Made by a program: the position numbers and the translations under genes
Notes under the pieces: model-generated
The model's database searches: none
The model's input: the letters and a program-made list of their open reading frames with translations, nothing else
What the model was told of the DNA's origin: nothing
Source of the DNA: a virus
IMG/VR virus record: IMGVR_UViG_3300042549_006056
Span: 1 to 22,859 of that record
Reading direction: 5' to 3' (one strand)
Length of the DNA stretch: 22,859 bases
In this document: positions 12,289 to 20,857 of the stretch, piece after piece
Layout: the number at the start of each line of letters is the position of its first letter
Position numbering within the stretch: the stretch's first letter is position 1

Positions 12289-14454
12289 ATGGCGCAATCA
12301 GTCGAGGAATCAGGCAAGCGATACCGCGAGGCACTTGATGCAACGCGGGATCAGCGCGAGCAGATCCGGGAGGATCTTGAGTTCTCGGACCCGAGCAACC
12401 CCAAGCAATGGGACGAGCGCGAGAGGCAGCAGCGAGAGGGTGATCCAGGCGGCGCGCGGCCCTGCCTGGTGTTCGATCAAACCGGACAGTACGTCTCCAA
12501 CGTGTCGGGCCAGGTTGAGCAACAGCCGCCAGCGATGCACGCCATCCCGGCAGGCGGCGGCGCTGACATCAAGGTCGCAGAGCAGTATGACGGCCTGTTC
12601 CGCCACATCGAGCACGTCAGCCGCGCCCAGCAGCACTACTCGCGGGCGCTGACTTCGGCGGCCCGGGCTGGTGTCGGTTACCTGATCGTCAGGCCTGAGT
12701 ACACCGACCGCGCCCTGAACTGGCAAGAGCCGCGCGTAAGCAGCGAGGGTGATCCGCTCCGTGTGGTGTTTGATCCCTGGAGCGTTGAGCTTGACGGCTC
12801 AGACGCCAATTTCGGCTACCTGATCACCCCATACGGTCACCGCGAGTTTGAGCGCCAGTTCGGCGCCAAGCAGCCCAAGATCAGCTTCGGAGACGACGAA
12901 CAGAAGTACGTCAACGACGACCGCGAATCGGTGCTGGTGGCCGAAGAATGGTGCGCCGAGGACCGCAAGACAAACATCATCATCTGCGCCGATCCTCAGG
13001 GCGGCGAGGTGTCGATGACGGAGGACGAGTTTTGGCAGGCTCAGCAGCAGGGCCGCCAGCTGGAATACATCGGCCAGTACACCGACAAGCGCCGCATTGT
13101 CTACTGGCGCAAGCTGAGCGGCGCGGCCGAGCTGAGCAAGCGTGTCGAGTACCCAGCAAGCGGCATCGGCATCGTGCCGGTGTATGGCTATGTCGGTTTC
13201 AGCGATGGCCGCATGAAGTATTGCGGCATCCCGCGCCGTGGCCGCTCCCCTCAGCAAGCCTACAACTTCCACATGAGCGAGATGCGGATCTTGCAGATGC
13301 AAGCCGCGAAGGCACCGTGGTGGGTTCCGATTCGCGCGATTGGCGGCGACGAGAACATCAAACGCCTGATGGATCGCGCATCGGTAGAAAGTCGGGCTTT
13401 CCTGCCCTACCACGACATGGACGAAGAGGGGCGGCCAATTAGTGCTCCGACCCGGATTCAGCCTGCGATCAACCTACAAAACCATATGGCCGGCGCGCTG
13501 CAGGCCCGCGAGGACATCCAAGCCGCTCTCGGCATGTATGCGGCCAACATCGGCAAGCAGAGCAACGCGACCAGCGGCGTGGCCTATGACGCACAGAAGC
13601 AGCAGGGCGAGGCTAGCACGGCGCATTTCCCGGCGCACCTTGCGGCATCTATCGGCCAGGTCGGCAAGCTCTGCCTTGAGATGGTGCCGCGCCTGATCGA
13701 CACCAAGCGTCAGGTTCGCATCCTGGGCATCGACATGACGCCGGGCACGGTGACGGTCGATCCGCAGCAAGATGACGCGCTGCGAGAGACGCCGGATGGC
13801 CTCGTCATCAACCCGAACGTGGGCAAGTATGACGTTCGCGTCGTGGTCGGCGCGAGCTACGCCACGCAGCGCCAAGAGACAAGCACAGCCCTGACCGAGA
13901 TGATCCGGGCTAACCCGGAAATGATGCCTGTCGTGGGTCCGCTGTGGGCTCAGACGCTCGATTTCCCGAACGCCGACAAGCTGGCTCAGGTGCTGACCGC
14001 CATGGCGCCGCCGCAAGTGCAAGCCGTGCTCAACCCAGGCGCCAGCAAGCAGCCCACGACCGCCGACCTCATGGCTCAGGTCGAACAGCTCAAGGCTGCG
14101 CTGCAAGAGGCCACGCAGATCGCGCAAGAGGCCCAGCAGGACGCCGACGAGGCGAACGACAAGCTCAACGCCAAAGAGGCTGAGCACGAAATCAAGGCCT
14201 ACGAGGCCGAGACAAACCGCCTCAAGGTCACGGGCGCAAACGAGGAACAGATTAAGGCCATCGTCGCCGACCTCGTGAACACGATGCTCACCAGCCCGGC
14301 GCCGCTTGGCGATGAAGCATCCGAGCCGCAAGAGCCGCAAGAGCCGGCCGAGATGCCCGAGTCCTACGAAATGCAGGCGCTGCCCGGCGACCTCGGCGAA
14401 GGAGAGATTGAACAACCCGAACCCATGCCCGAGATGGGCGAGGAGCAAATCTGA
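12289..14454 (+). CDS. P22-type portal protein
   Basis: 721 residues, nearly the same as P22 gp1 (725). Typical features are RYREALDATRDQREQIREDL at the N-terminus, DPLRVVFDPWSVELDGSDAN (domain with WFDP-like site), the core AYNFHMSEMRILQMQAAKAP, the SNATSGVAYDAQKQQGEAST segment, and a long alpha-helical barrel-like C-terminus with coiled coil (QVEQLKAALQEATQIAQEAQ) from about 590 to 680. The last 40 residues are Glu/Pro-rich. It forms the dodecameric DNA channel at one capsid vertex. It begins 49 nt after terL, the largest spacing in this part. Confidence 0.92.
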   Translation: MAQSVEESGKRYREALDATRDQREQIREDLEFSDPSNPKQWDERERQQREGDPGGARPCLVFDQTGQYVSNVSGQVEQQPPAMHAIPAGGGADIKVAEQYDGLFRHIEHVSRAQQHYSRALTSAARAGVGYLIVRPEYTDRALNWQEPRVSSEGDPLRVVFDPWSVELDGSDANFGYLITPYGHREFERQFGAKQPKISFGDDEQKYVNDDRESVLVAEEWCAEDRKTNIIICADPQGGEVSMTEDEFWQAQQQGRQLEYIGQYTDKRRIVYWRKLSGAAELSKRVEYPASGIGIVPVYGYVGFSDGRMKYCGIPRRGRSPQQAYNFHMSEMRILQMQAAKAPWWVPIRAIGGDENIKRLMDRASVESRAFLPYHDMDEEGRPISAPTRIQPAINLQNHMAGALQAREDIQAALGMYAANIGKQSNATSGVAYDAQKQQGEASTAHFPAHLAASIGQVGKLCLEMVPRLIDTKRQVRILGIDMTPGTVTVDPQQDDALRETPDGLVINPNVGKYDVRVVVGASYATQRQETSTALTEMIRANPEMMPVVGPLWAQTLDFPNADKLAQVLTAMAPPQVQAVLNPGASKQPTTADLMAQVEQLKAALQEATQIAQEAQQDADEANDKLNAKEAEHEIKAYEAETNRLKVTGANEEQIKAIVADLVNTMLTSPAPLGDEASEPQEPQEPAEMPESYEMQALPGDLGEGEIEQPEPMPEMGEEQI

Positions 14455-16319
14455 TGCCTACTCTCGCAGCGCCGCAATCGGCCACCTACACCACGGTTTC
14501 GCCGCAGGAATTCGTCAACGTCGTCTGCACAGGAGCCACTGATTTAATGCTCGTGTCCTGGGTCGGCCCGGCCGGCACCAGCGGCCAGCGAACGGTGCGC
14601 AACACCACGAGCGCAGGCGAGGACATCGGGCCTCTGCTTGACGGCACAACCGTGACGTTCACCGCGCAGTCGGGCTCGCCGGTCTTTACGGCGCCGGCCT
14701 ATTCGCCGCCTGTTCAAGCGCTGGTGTCAGGGGCTGGGAAAGCGCTGGCCGAGGCCAACCGCCGAATCATTGCGGCCCAGACAGAGAATCCTCTGACGCG
14801 CCGCGTGCCGATGACGGTTGTGCCTGATTGGGCGCCGACTACGGCGTATGTGAACGGGCAGGTTGTCAAGCAAGGCGGGTTTGAGTACGTGTGCCGCACG
14901 AGCGGGACCAGCGCCGGCTCGGGTGGGCCAACTGGTCGGGGTTTCGCGGACATCGTGGACGGCACCGTCGTGTGGCAGTTCAACCAGGTGCAGCGCGCAA
15001 CGGCCGCCAGTTCGGAAGCCCCGACGATCACAACCACGACCAAGCCCGCATCGCTGACCAAGCAGTACCGAGCGATTAAGGAGGCATCGGCCTTTGCGTA
15101 CTACGGCGGCAAGGCCGTACCTTCGTCGGCCAGCGGGGTGATCTTCACCGCTGTGACCACGCTGCTGGCGGGTAGCGTGGTGACCAGCGCGCCGGGTCAA
15201 GACAACTTCAACCCGTGCATCTCGTTCGTGACGGATGCCTTGGTGTTCGCTGTCGAGAATGCCAACACCATCGGCAGCTCGCGCAAGTTCTTCATTGAGA
15301 TCGACGGGCAGTTCTACAGCGACACCCCGCTGATCGGCTCGGGTGGCGGCAGCTTCATCGTCTTCGATTTCACCGGGAAGGAAAAGCGCCAGCGCACGAT
15401 CAAGCTCTACTGGCGCCGCTCGACGCCCGAGGAGTTCCGGGGCGTCTGGGTTCAGCGTGCGGACGCGATCTGGGCGCCACCGGTCAGCCCGCGAATGGTG
15501 GTGCTGGGTGACTCGTTCGTTGCCGGCTCCTCTTACTCCGGCTACACGCAAGGGCAGGACGCGGCCTCGATGCTTGGGCAGGCCCTGGGCATTGACGATG
15601 TGTGGAACATCGCCAAGGGAAGCTGCGGCTTCGTCACGACCGCTGGCGGCACGCGATACACCCACGGCGAACGCCTGACAGATGCCACCGACCCAAACCC
15701 CGACATCCTGGTGGTGTGCGGCAACCACAACGACAACGCCAACAGCCGGGCCGTGGTGGCGGCGGCGATCTTGAGCTATCTGCAGCGGTTCCGTGCGGCC
15801 TGCCCCAATGCCTTCATCATCTTCTTCGGGACATGGAAATCCGAGGGCATGACCACCCAGCAGGCCATCGACATGGAAGGGGCCGCTGCCGACGCGATAG
15901 CAGCTTTTGGCGATAGCAAGACCGCATTCATCCCGGTCAACTCCGACCCGAGCGGGCCATGGCTCAACGGCACGGTCAGCACCGGCAGCATTACCGGTGT
16001 GTCCAACGCAGCCAGCGCGGTGGTGACCTGCGCCAACACTGCTGCGGTCGGTGACACGGCGGTGTGCCATGGCGTGCAGGGCTGCGCAATCAACGGGATC
16101 CTGGGGCGGGTCACTGCTGCGAGTAGCACGCAGGTGACGCTGGACATCGACTCCACCTCGCTGGGTGCGTTCTCTACATCGGCCGGCTCGTTCGTGGTGT
16201 TCAACGATCTCATCACCAGCAGCGACAAGCTGCACCCGCACCCGCAAGGCATTCGCTACCTGGTCAACCGCTGGGCGCAGGGCGTGCGCGGTGCGCTGCG
16301 GACGTTCCTGGCCGCCTGA
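14454..16319 (+). CDS. SGNH/GDSL-hydrolase virion protein with inserted domains
   Basis: 621 residues. The catalytic SGNH core is at about 346-505 and 584-621: block I VVLGDSFVAGSS (nucleophile Ser354), block III CGNHND (422-427) and block V DKLHPHPQG (Asp591, His594). A beta-rich insert at about 506-583 (GSITGVSNAASAVVTCANTA ... QVTLDIDSTSLGAFS) resembles the FCCH-like repeat domain seen in phage structural proteins. An N-terminal module at about 126-175 (DWAPTTAYVNGQVVKQGGFE, YVCRTSGTSAGSGGP, DGTVVWQF) resembles a type 5/12 carbohydrate-binding module. The enzyme probably de-esterifies surface polysaccharide. It lies between portal and scaffold, overlapping the portal stop by one base. Whether it is a head decoration or tail protein is not known. 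Confidence 0.82.
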   Translation: MPTLAAPQSATYTTVSPQEFVNVVCTGATDLMLVSWVGPAGTSGQRTVRNTTSAGEDIGPLLDGTTVTFTAQSGSPVFTAPAYSPPVQALVSGAGKALAEANRRIIAAQTENPLTRRVPMTVVPDWAPTTAYVNGQVVKQGGFEYVCRTSGTSAGSGGPTGRGFADIVDGTVVWQFNQVQRATAASSEAPTITTTTKPASLTKQYRAIKEASAFAYYGGKAVPSSASGVIFTAVTTLLAGSVVTSAPGQDNFNPCISFVTDALVFAVENANTIGSSRKFFIEIDGQFYSDTPLIGSGGGSFIVFDFTGKEKRQRTIKLYWRRSTPEEFRGVWVQRADAIWAPPVSPRMVVLGDSFVAGSSYSGYTQGQDAASMLGQALGIDDVWNIAKGSCGFVTTAGGTRYTHGERLTDATDPNPDILVVCGNHNDNANSRAVVAAAILSYLQRFRAACPNAFIIFFGTWKSEGMTTQQAIDMEGAAADAIAAFGDSKTAFIPVNSDPSGPWLNGTVSTGSITGVSNAASAVVTCANTAAVGDTAVCHGVQGCAINGILGRVTAASSTQVTLDIDSTSLGAFSTSAGSFVVFNDLITSSDKLHPHPQGIRYLVNRWAQGVRGALRTFLAA

Positions 16320-16355
16320 TTTCCCATCCCCTCCGCGAACCCATAGGAAACGCAC

Positions 16356-17195
16356 ATGACCCTCGAAACCGCATCGCCAGAAGTTGCCGCCCCGGCAGCA
16401 GTGGCGGGCGATCAGACAACCGCTGATCAGCTCGCAACCGCCAAGCCGGAAACGGAAGGTCAAGCCGAGCAAGACGGCGAGCCAAAGAACGAGCAAGCCA
16501 AGCCCGAGAAGACCCCCGAGCAGCGCGAACGCGAGCGCATGCAGCGCGGTATTGACCGCAAGACCCGCCAGGCCGCAGAGGCGCGCGCCGAGGCCGAACA
16601 CCTCCGGCAAGAACTTTCGCGCTTGAGAGGCGAGGGTGCCGGTGCTACAAATCGCACACCGCAAGACGAAGACGACACCGTGTCGCTCTCTCGCGCTGAA
16701 CTGGCTGAGATGGTCAAGAGCGAAGCCGCAAAGCTCGCACCGACGCTCAAGCAGCAGCAGGCCGAGATAGAGCAAATGCAGAAGGTGGCGCAGTCTCTGC
16801 AGAAGGAGCTTGGAGAAGAGGGCTTTGAGGCCTTGGCGAGTGATCTCGATGACGCATTAGGCGGTGCGCTAACCAGCGGCAAGCCTTCCCCTGTCATTGA
16901 TGCAATTTTCTCCGCCGACGATCCGCAAGCTGTCATTAAGTACCTGGCCGACCCTGACAACGACGCGGAAGCCGAGGTCATTGGCCGTATGAGCGCAGTG
17001 CAAGCCGGGCGAGCAATCGCCAAGCTGGAGCTGAAGCTCGCGGAAGCGAAAGCCAGGGACAAGCCGCAACGCAGCAAAGCACCCGAGCCCATCGAGCCGG
17101 CGCGCGCAAGTGGCGCAGCAGCCAGCTCTGAGCCCGACACCAGTAAATGGACTGACGACCAATGGATTAAGTGGCGTCAGACGAACCGAAAGTAA
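16356..17195 (+). CDS. Scaffolding protein
   Basis: 279 residues, close to P22 gp8 (303). Highly charged and almost wholly helical: Glu/Gln-rich disordered N-terminus, coiled coil from about 50 to 160 (RERERMQRGIDRKTRQAAEA, EIEQMQKVAQSLQKELGEEG), helix-rich middle, and a short basic end (SKWTDDQWIKWRQTNRK) typical of the coat-binding tail of scaffolds. It would guide coat assembly and leave the procapsid. It stands directly before the coat gene, as in P22. AGGAAA is upstream of the ATG. Confidence 0.85.
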   Translation: MTLETASPEVAAPAAVAGDQTTADQLATAKPETEGQAEQDGEPKNEQAKPEKTPEQRERERMQRGIDRKTRQAAEARAEAEHLRQELSRLRGEGAGATNRTPQDEDDTVSLSRAELAEMVKSEAAKLAPTLKQQQAEIEQMQKVAQSLQKELGEEGFEALASDLDDALGGALTSGKPSPVIDAIFSADDPQAVIKYLADPDNDAEAEVIGRMSAVQAGRAIAKLELKLAEAKARDKPQRSKAPEPIEPARASGAAASSEPDTSKWTDDQWIKWRQTNRK

Positions 17196-17207
17196 GGACA
17201 AAGCACC

Positions 17208-18419
17208 ATGGCAAACACCATCCTCACCCATCAAATGATCGCCCGCGAAGCTGCGGCGATGTTTGAGGAAGAAGGCACCTTCATCAAGCACATCAACCGC
17301 GACCGTGAGAAGGACATCGGGCGCGATGTGTCGGGATACACCTCCGGCACTTCGGTCAAGATCAAGATCCCGCCGACCCCTGTGGTCTACAGCGGCGCAT
17401 CGTTCGCTGGCGGTGGCTCAGCGCCCGATCAGGTCGAAACCTACGAAACCCTGACTGTTGACACCCAGAAGCATGTGCCGCTGACCTTCACCGCCACACA
17501 GAAGGCGATGGAGCTGGCCGACTTCAAGGAGCGCTTCCTGAAGCCTTCGATTCAGGCGCTGGTTTCTGTGACCGAGGCTGACCTGATGGTCAAGGCCTAC
17601 CGCGAGATCCCCGCCGTCCTGGGCACTGCCGGCACCGTCCCGACCACCATCGCCCCCTTCGCGGCTGCGCGCGGCGCCATGAATCGCCAGATGGCGCCGA
17701 CCGGCATGCGTTACTCGCTGGTTTCGAGCGATGTCAACACCAACATGGTCGCCGCTGACCGCGTGCTGTTCCGGCCTGATGTGTCGAACCAGTACACGAC
17801 CGGCACGATGGGCAACACCCAGGGCTTCGGTTTCTTCGAGAATCAATCCTTGCCGGTGCACACCAATGGCACGCAAGCGAGCTGGACGATCAACGGCGCC
17901 GGCCAAACCGGATCGACGCTGAACATCGGCGGCTTGACCAACGGCCAGACCATCCTGCGCGGCACGAGCTTCACGATCCCGGCTGTGCGCGAGGTGCATC
18001 CGATCACTGGTGCTGCCTACCCGGCTGCGAACCTGCGCACCTTCGTGGTAACTGCGGACTTCACGGCCAGCGGCACGACCGGCTCGATCGGCATCTACCC
18101 GCCGATCACGCCGACGACCAGCTCGCTGGTGGGTACCGTCAACGCCAGCCCGGCCAATGGCGCGACCTGCACGATGTTCGGTGCTGCATCGGCCGCCCTG
18201 CGTCAGAACCTGACCTTCCAGCGCAACGCCTTCGCAGCCGCCTTCGTGCCGCTGCCGGTGCTGGCCTCGTGCGAGGGCTACACCTTCAAGACCGACAACT
18301 TCGCCATTCGCGTGATGACCTTCGGTAACGGCCAGTCCGACACCGAGTCCACCCGTATTGACGTTCTGTACGGCTTCAGCAAGGTGCGGCCGGGCCACGC
18401 GGCGCGCGTCAGCGAGTAA
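17208..18419 (+). CDS. P22-type major coat protein
   Basis: 403 residues against 430 in P22 gp5. The N-terminus MANTILTHQMIAREAAAMFE is characteristic, followed by the HK97-fold parts (GRDVSGYTSGTSVKIKIPPT, TFTATQKAMELADFKERFLK) and LVSSDVNTNMVAADRVLFRP. A beta-rich segment at about 220-325 (TINGAGQTGSTLNIGGLTNG ... SLVGTVNASPANGATCTMFG) takes the position of the P22 insertion (I-) domain. The C-terminus (YGFSKVRPGHAARV) is family-typical. AAGGA lies upstream of the ATG. A stable hairpin follows directly after the stop. Confidence 0.92.
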   Translation: MANTILTHQMIAREAAAMFEEEGTFIKHINRDREKDIGRDVSGYTSGTSVKIKIPPTPVVYSGASFAGGGSAPDQVETYETLTVDTQKHVPLTFTATQKAMELADFKERFLKPSIQALVSVTEADLMVKAYREIPAVLGTAGTVPTTIAPFAAARGAMNRQMAPTGMRYSLVSSDVNTNMVAADRVLFRPDVSNQYTTGTMGNTQGFGFFENQSLPVHTNGTQASWTINGAGQTGSTLNIGGLTNGQTILRGTSFTIPAVREVHPITGAAYPAANLRTFVVTADFTASGTTGSIGIYPPITPTTSSLVGTVNASPANGATCTMFGAASAALRQNLTFQRNAFAAAFVPLPVLASCEGYTFKTDNFAIRVMTFGNGQSDTESTRIDVLYGFSKVRPGHAARVSE

Positions 18420-18423
18420 TGGC

Positions 18424-18447
18424 AAGGGCGGCCTTCGGGTCGCCCTT
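18424..18447 (+). terminator. UUCG-tetraloop hairpin after the coat gene (attenuator-like)
   Basis: AAGGGCGGCC (18424-18433), loop TTCG, GGTCGCCCTT (18438-18447): a 10-bp stem with one G-U pair closed by a UUCG tetraloop, 5 nt after the coat stop. The following bases (CTTCAATAGG) are not a true U-tract, so it would at most be a leaky terminator. An equally good reading is a 3'-end stabiliser that keeps coat mRNA abundant while reducing read-through to the next gene, whose Shine-Dalgarno lies just beyond it. Confidence 0.6.
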
Positions 18448-18464
18448 CTTCAATAGGAGATTGC

Positions 18465-18773
18465 ATGGAATTCCAGGAATATCCGAAGGCCGTCTACAAG
18501 CTGGACGACCAACGAATCGTTCAAGGCGCAGCGGAAGAAGAGCAGGCATCCAGCGAGGGCTACGGTCCCTGGGTCTGCAAGACGCTGCGCGAAGTTGCCG
18601 CCCCGCAGGGAAACGAGGAACAGTCCTCTCCTCTGCAACCCCTCGATGCACCTGACGGTGCGGCATTCAATGCTGACGACATCGACCAAGTGCGCGCCAA
18701 GCTCAAAGAGCTAGGCATCAGCTACCACCACGCATCCGGCCTGGCGAAGCTGCAATCGCTCCTACCGCAGTAA
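18465..18773 (+). CDS. Small head protein with HeH/SAP-like C-terminal motif
   Basis: 102 residues. N-terminus MEFQEYPKAVYKLDDQRIVQ, then a charged flexible middle, and a C-terminal helix-extended-loop-helix motif (DDIDQVRAKLKELGISYHHA, SGLAKLQSLLP). HeH/LEM/SAP-like motifs bind nucleic acid; small proteins of this shape are frequent between coat and connector genes. AGGAG is well spaced before the ATG. It is separated from the next gene by 3 nt. A role in head completion is inferred from position only. Confidence 0.75.
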   Translation: MEFQEYPKAVYKLDDQRIVQGAAEEEQASSEGYGPWVCKTLREVAAPQGNEEQSSPLQPLDAPDGAAFNADDIDQVRAKLKELGISYHHASGLAKLQSLLPQ

Positions 18774-18776
18774 TCG

Positions 18777-19451
18777 ATGACCCGAGCGCGCACCATCATC
18801 CGAGACGCCTTGACCTTCGGTCTGAATAGACTGAGCCCGGGCGAGCAGGAAGACGCCGACCTGTTTGGCCGGTGCCTGGACGCGCTCAACTACATCCTCG
18901 ACAAGTGGAACGGAAGCAAGGGCCTGCTGTGGCGCGAGTTCTTTACTGACTCGGTGCCGATCACGGGCCTGACCGGCACGCTGGGCGCGACCTGGCCCGG
19001 TCTGCTGCCGGGGGACGAAATCATCGGCGCGAGCGTTCGCTACTCGCCAGGGCTTGATCAGCCAATGTCCCCGCTGACCATGGGACAGTACCAGGAAATC
19101 GCCCTGAAGAACCTGCAAGGCGCCTTCCCTCAGCAGTATGCGCACGATGGAGCGGCGACGGTCTACCTGTACCCGGCCGCAAACTCGCATGTCATCACGC
19201 TGCTCACCAAGCAGGCGGCCTCGCTATTCACTGACCTTGATACCGAGTTCGTGATGCCGCAAGGCTACGCCTCGGCCTTCACGGATCAGCTCGCCGAAGT
19301 GATGGCGCCGACCCTGAACCCGCAGATGCTTCAGATCGCAGCCACCAAGGCCGCCGCCTCGCGCCGCCGCATCGGCGCTCAGGCCATCTCGCCGGAAATC
19401 ATCAGCAGCACCAATTCGCCGGGCCGCCTCGCCGCGTTCCTGGCCGGCTGA
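18777..19451 (+). CDS. P22 gp4-like portal-vertex (head-closure) protein
   Basis: 224 residues; longer than P22 gp4 (166). The helical N-terminus RARTIIRDALTFGLNRLSPG, LFGRCLDALNYILDKWNGSK is the family pattern, followed by a beta section around GATWPGLLPGDEIIGASVRY and a C-terminal helical part (YASAFTDQLAEVMAPTLNPQ, KAAASRRRIGAQ). It would bind beneath the portal and start assembly of the tail machine, after DNA packaging. It is followed at 2 nt by the gp10-like gene, the same order as P22 genes 4 and 10. Confidence 0.85.
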   Translation: MTRARTIIRDALTFGLNRLSPGEQEDADLFGRCLDALNYILDKWNGSKGLLWREFFTDSVPITGLTGTLGATWPGLLPGDEIIGASVRYSPGLDQPMSPLTMGQYQEIALKNLQGAFPQQYAHDGAATVYLYPAANSHVITLLTKQAASLFTDLDTEFVMPQGYASAFTDQLAEVMAPTLNPQMLQIAATKAAASRRRIGAQAISPEIISSTNSPGRLAAFLAG

Positions 19452-19453
19452 CC

Positions 19454-20857
19454 ATGGCTGGCAACAAATTCCCCGGAGCCATTGGCCCCAGCGCTCAGAC
19501 CAAAGACCGCAAGGCCTCGGCTGGCCGCACGATCAACTGGCGCATGCGTGTCGTTGATGGCCCCGCCGAGCCCAATCAGATTGTGCTTGAGCCTGTGGAG
19601 GGCCTGCGCGCGTTCGTGACCTTCCCGGCTGATGTGCGGGGTGTGATTGAGACGGACGAAACAACGGCGCGCACTTTCGTAGTGGCCGGCGCGAAGCTCT
19701 ACGAGCTCAGCACGGCGGACGGCAGCTACGTCGAGCGCGGCACGCTGGCCCGCTCTTCGGGCTTCGTCGCCATGAAAAACGGGCTGTTTCAGCTTGTGAT
19801 CGTGGACGGCCCGAACGGCTATGTTTTCACCTTCGCCACAAACGCCTTTTCCCAGATCATCGATCCCGATTGGCGCGGCTCGCGCTGGGTGGATGAGCTG
19901 AACGGCGTGTTCATCTTCGTCCCCAACGATCAGCCGGACCAGTTCTACATTTCGGCCATTGATGACGGCGCGAACTTCGATGCGCTGGACTTCAGCAGCT
20001 CGGACGCCCAGCCTGACCCCATCGTCACCCATCGGGTGATGAAGCAGGAGCTTTACCTGTTCAATCGGCGCAGCACCGAGGTTTGGATCTTCGACGGCTC
20101 GACAGACTTCCCGCTGACCCGCTACAACTCCACGCCCATCGACGTTGGCTGCGCTGGCCTGCGCGCGGCCTGCACCACTTCCGACTCGCTGTTTTTCCTG
20201 GGTCGCAGCAAGACCGGCCAAGGCCTGCTGTACGAAATGCGCGGCCATCAGCCGGTGCGCGTGAGCACAGATGCAGTCGAGCAGACCATCAAGGACTCGA
20301 CGGATCGAGCCGGCGCGGTGCTGTGGACCTACCAGATCGACGGCGCCGAATTCCTGGGCCTCAACATGCCGGGCACCGCAACGACATGGGTCTACAACCT
20401 GGCAACCCAGCAGTGGCACGAGCAGGCCCGCCTGGTCAATGGCGAGTGGGTGCAATGGCCGGCTGATCAGATCGTGTTTGCTGGCGGTCGGCACCTGGCC
20501 AGCGTCGGCGACAAGCTCTACATCATTGACGACACGCTGGACGCCATCGGCTCCGAGTTGCTGAGCTATGAGCGCACCTGGCCGCACATGCAAAACGCCA
20601 GCATGGAGCCGATCAGCTTTCGCAGCGTTGAGGTGTCATGCACGACAGGCAACGGCGGCGACATGACGCTGGAGCTGTCCAACGATGGTGGCTATGTGTG
20701 GGGCTCGCCGCTGCGGCGCAGTCTGGGGGCCATTGGCCGGCGCGTTGAGCGCATCCGCTGGCAGGGTCTGGGAGCCGCTATCTCTCGCGTCTTTCGCCTG
20801 CGCTGCCGTGGCGCTGGTCCGACGACGATCTATTGCGCTCCGGTGGACGCATCATGA
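19454..20857 (+). CDS. P22 gp10-like packaged-DNA stabilisation protein
   Basis: 467 residues, nearly the size of P22 gp10 (472). The repeated beta-rich layout with short hydrophobic strands and WxY motifs fits the hexameric tail-hub protein: TINWRMRVVDGPAEPNQIVL at the start, LNGVFIFVPNDQPDQFYISA, RVMKQELYLFNRRSTEVWIF, DGSTDFPLTRYNSTPIDVGC and LLSYERTWPHMQ. It plugs the portal channel and retains packaged DNA. In P22 gene 26 (tail needle) follows, but here the next genes are unrelated, so the needle is absent, replaced or elsewhere. Confidence 0.88.
   Translation: MAGNKFPGAIGPSAQTKDRKASAGRTINWRMRVVDGPAEPNQIVLEPVEGLRAFVTFPADVRGVIETDETTARTFVVAGAKLYELSTADGSYVERGTLARSSGFVAMKNGLFQLVIVDGPNGYVFTFATNAFSQIIDPDWRGSRWVDELNGVFIFVPNDQPDQFYISAIDDGANFDALDFSSSDAQPDPIVTHRVMKQELYLFNRRSTEVWIFDGSTDFPLTRYNSTPIDVGCAGLRAACTTSDSLFFLGRSKTGQGLLYEMRGHQPVRVSTDAVEQTIKDSTDRAGAVLWTYQIDGAEFLGLNMPGTATTWVYNLATQQWHEQARLVNGEWVQWPADQIVFAGGRHLASVGDKLYIIDDTLDAIGSELLSYERTWPHMQNASMEPISFRSVEVSCTTGNGGDMTLELSNDGGYVWGSPLRRSLGAIGRRVERIRWQGLGAAISRVFRLRCRGAGPTTIYCAPVDAS

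Noticed and set aside
13474-14448. Leu/His-rich 324-codon minus-strand frame under the portal C-terminus
   Set aside because: The reverse complement of the Gln/Glu-rich helical portal end gives such sequence; the portal reading is certain by length and motifs.
14727-16775. A 682-codon open frame on the minus strand across the esterase and scaffold genes
   Set aside because: It is antisense to clear SGNH and scaffold coding; long antisense frames are usual in GC-rich DNA with strong third-position GC bias. Its sequence is Arg/Gly/His/Val-rich without domain pattern.
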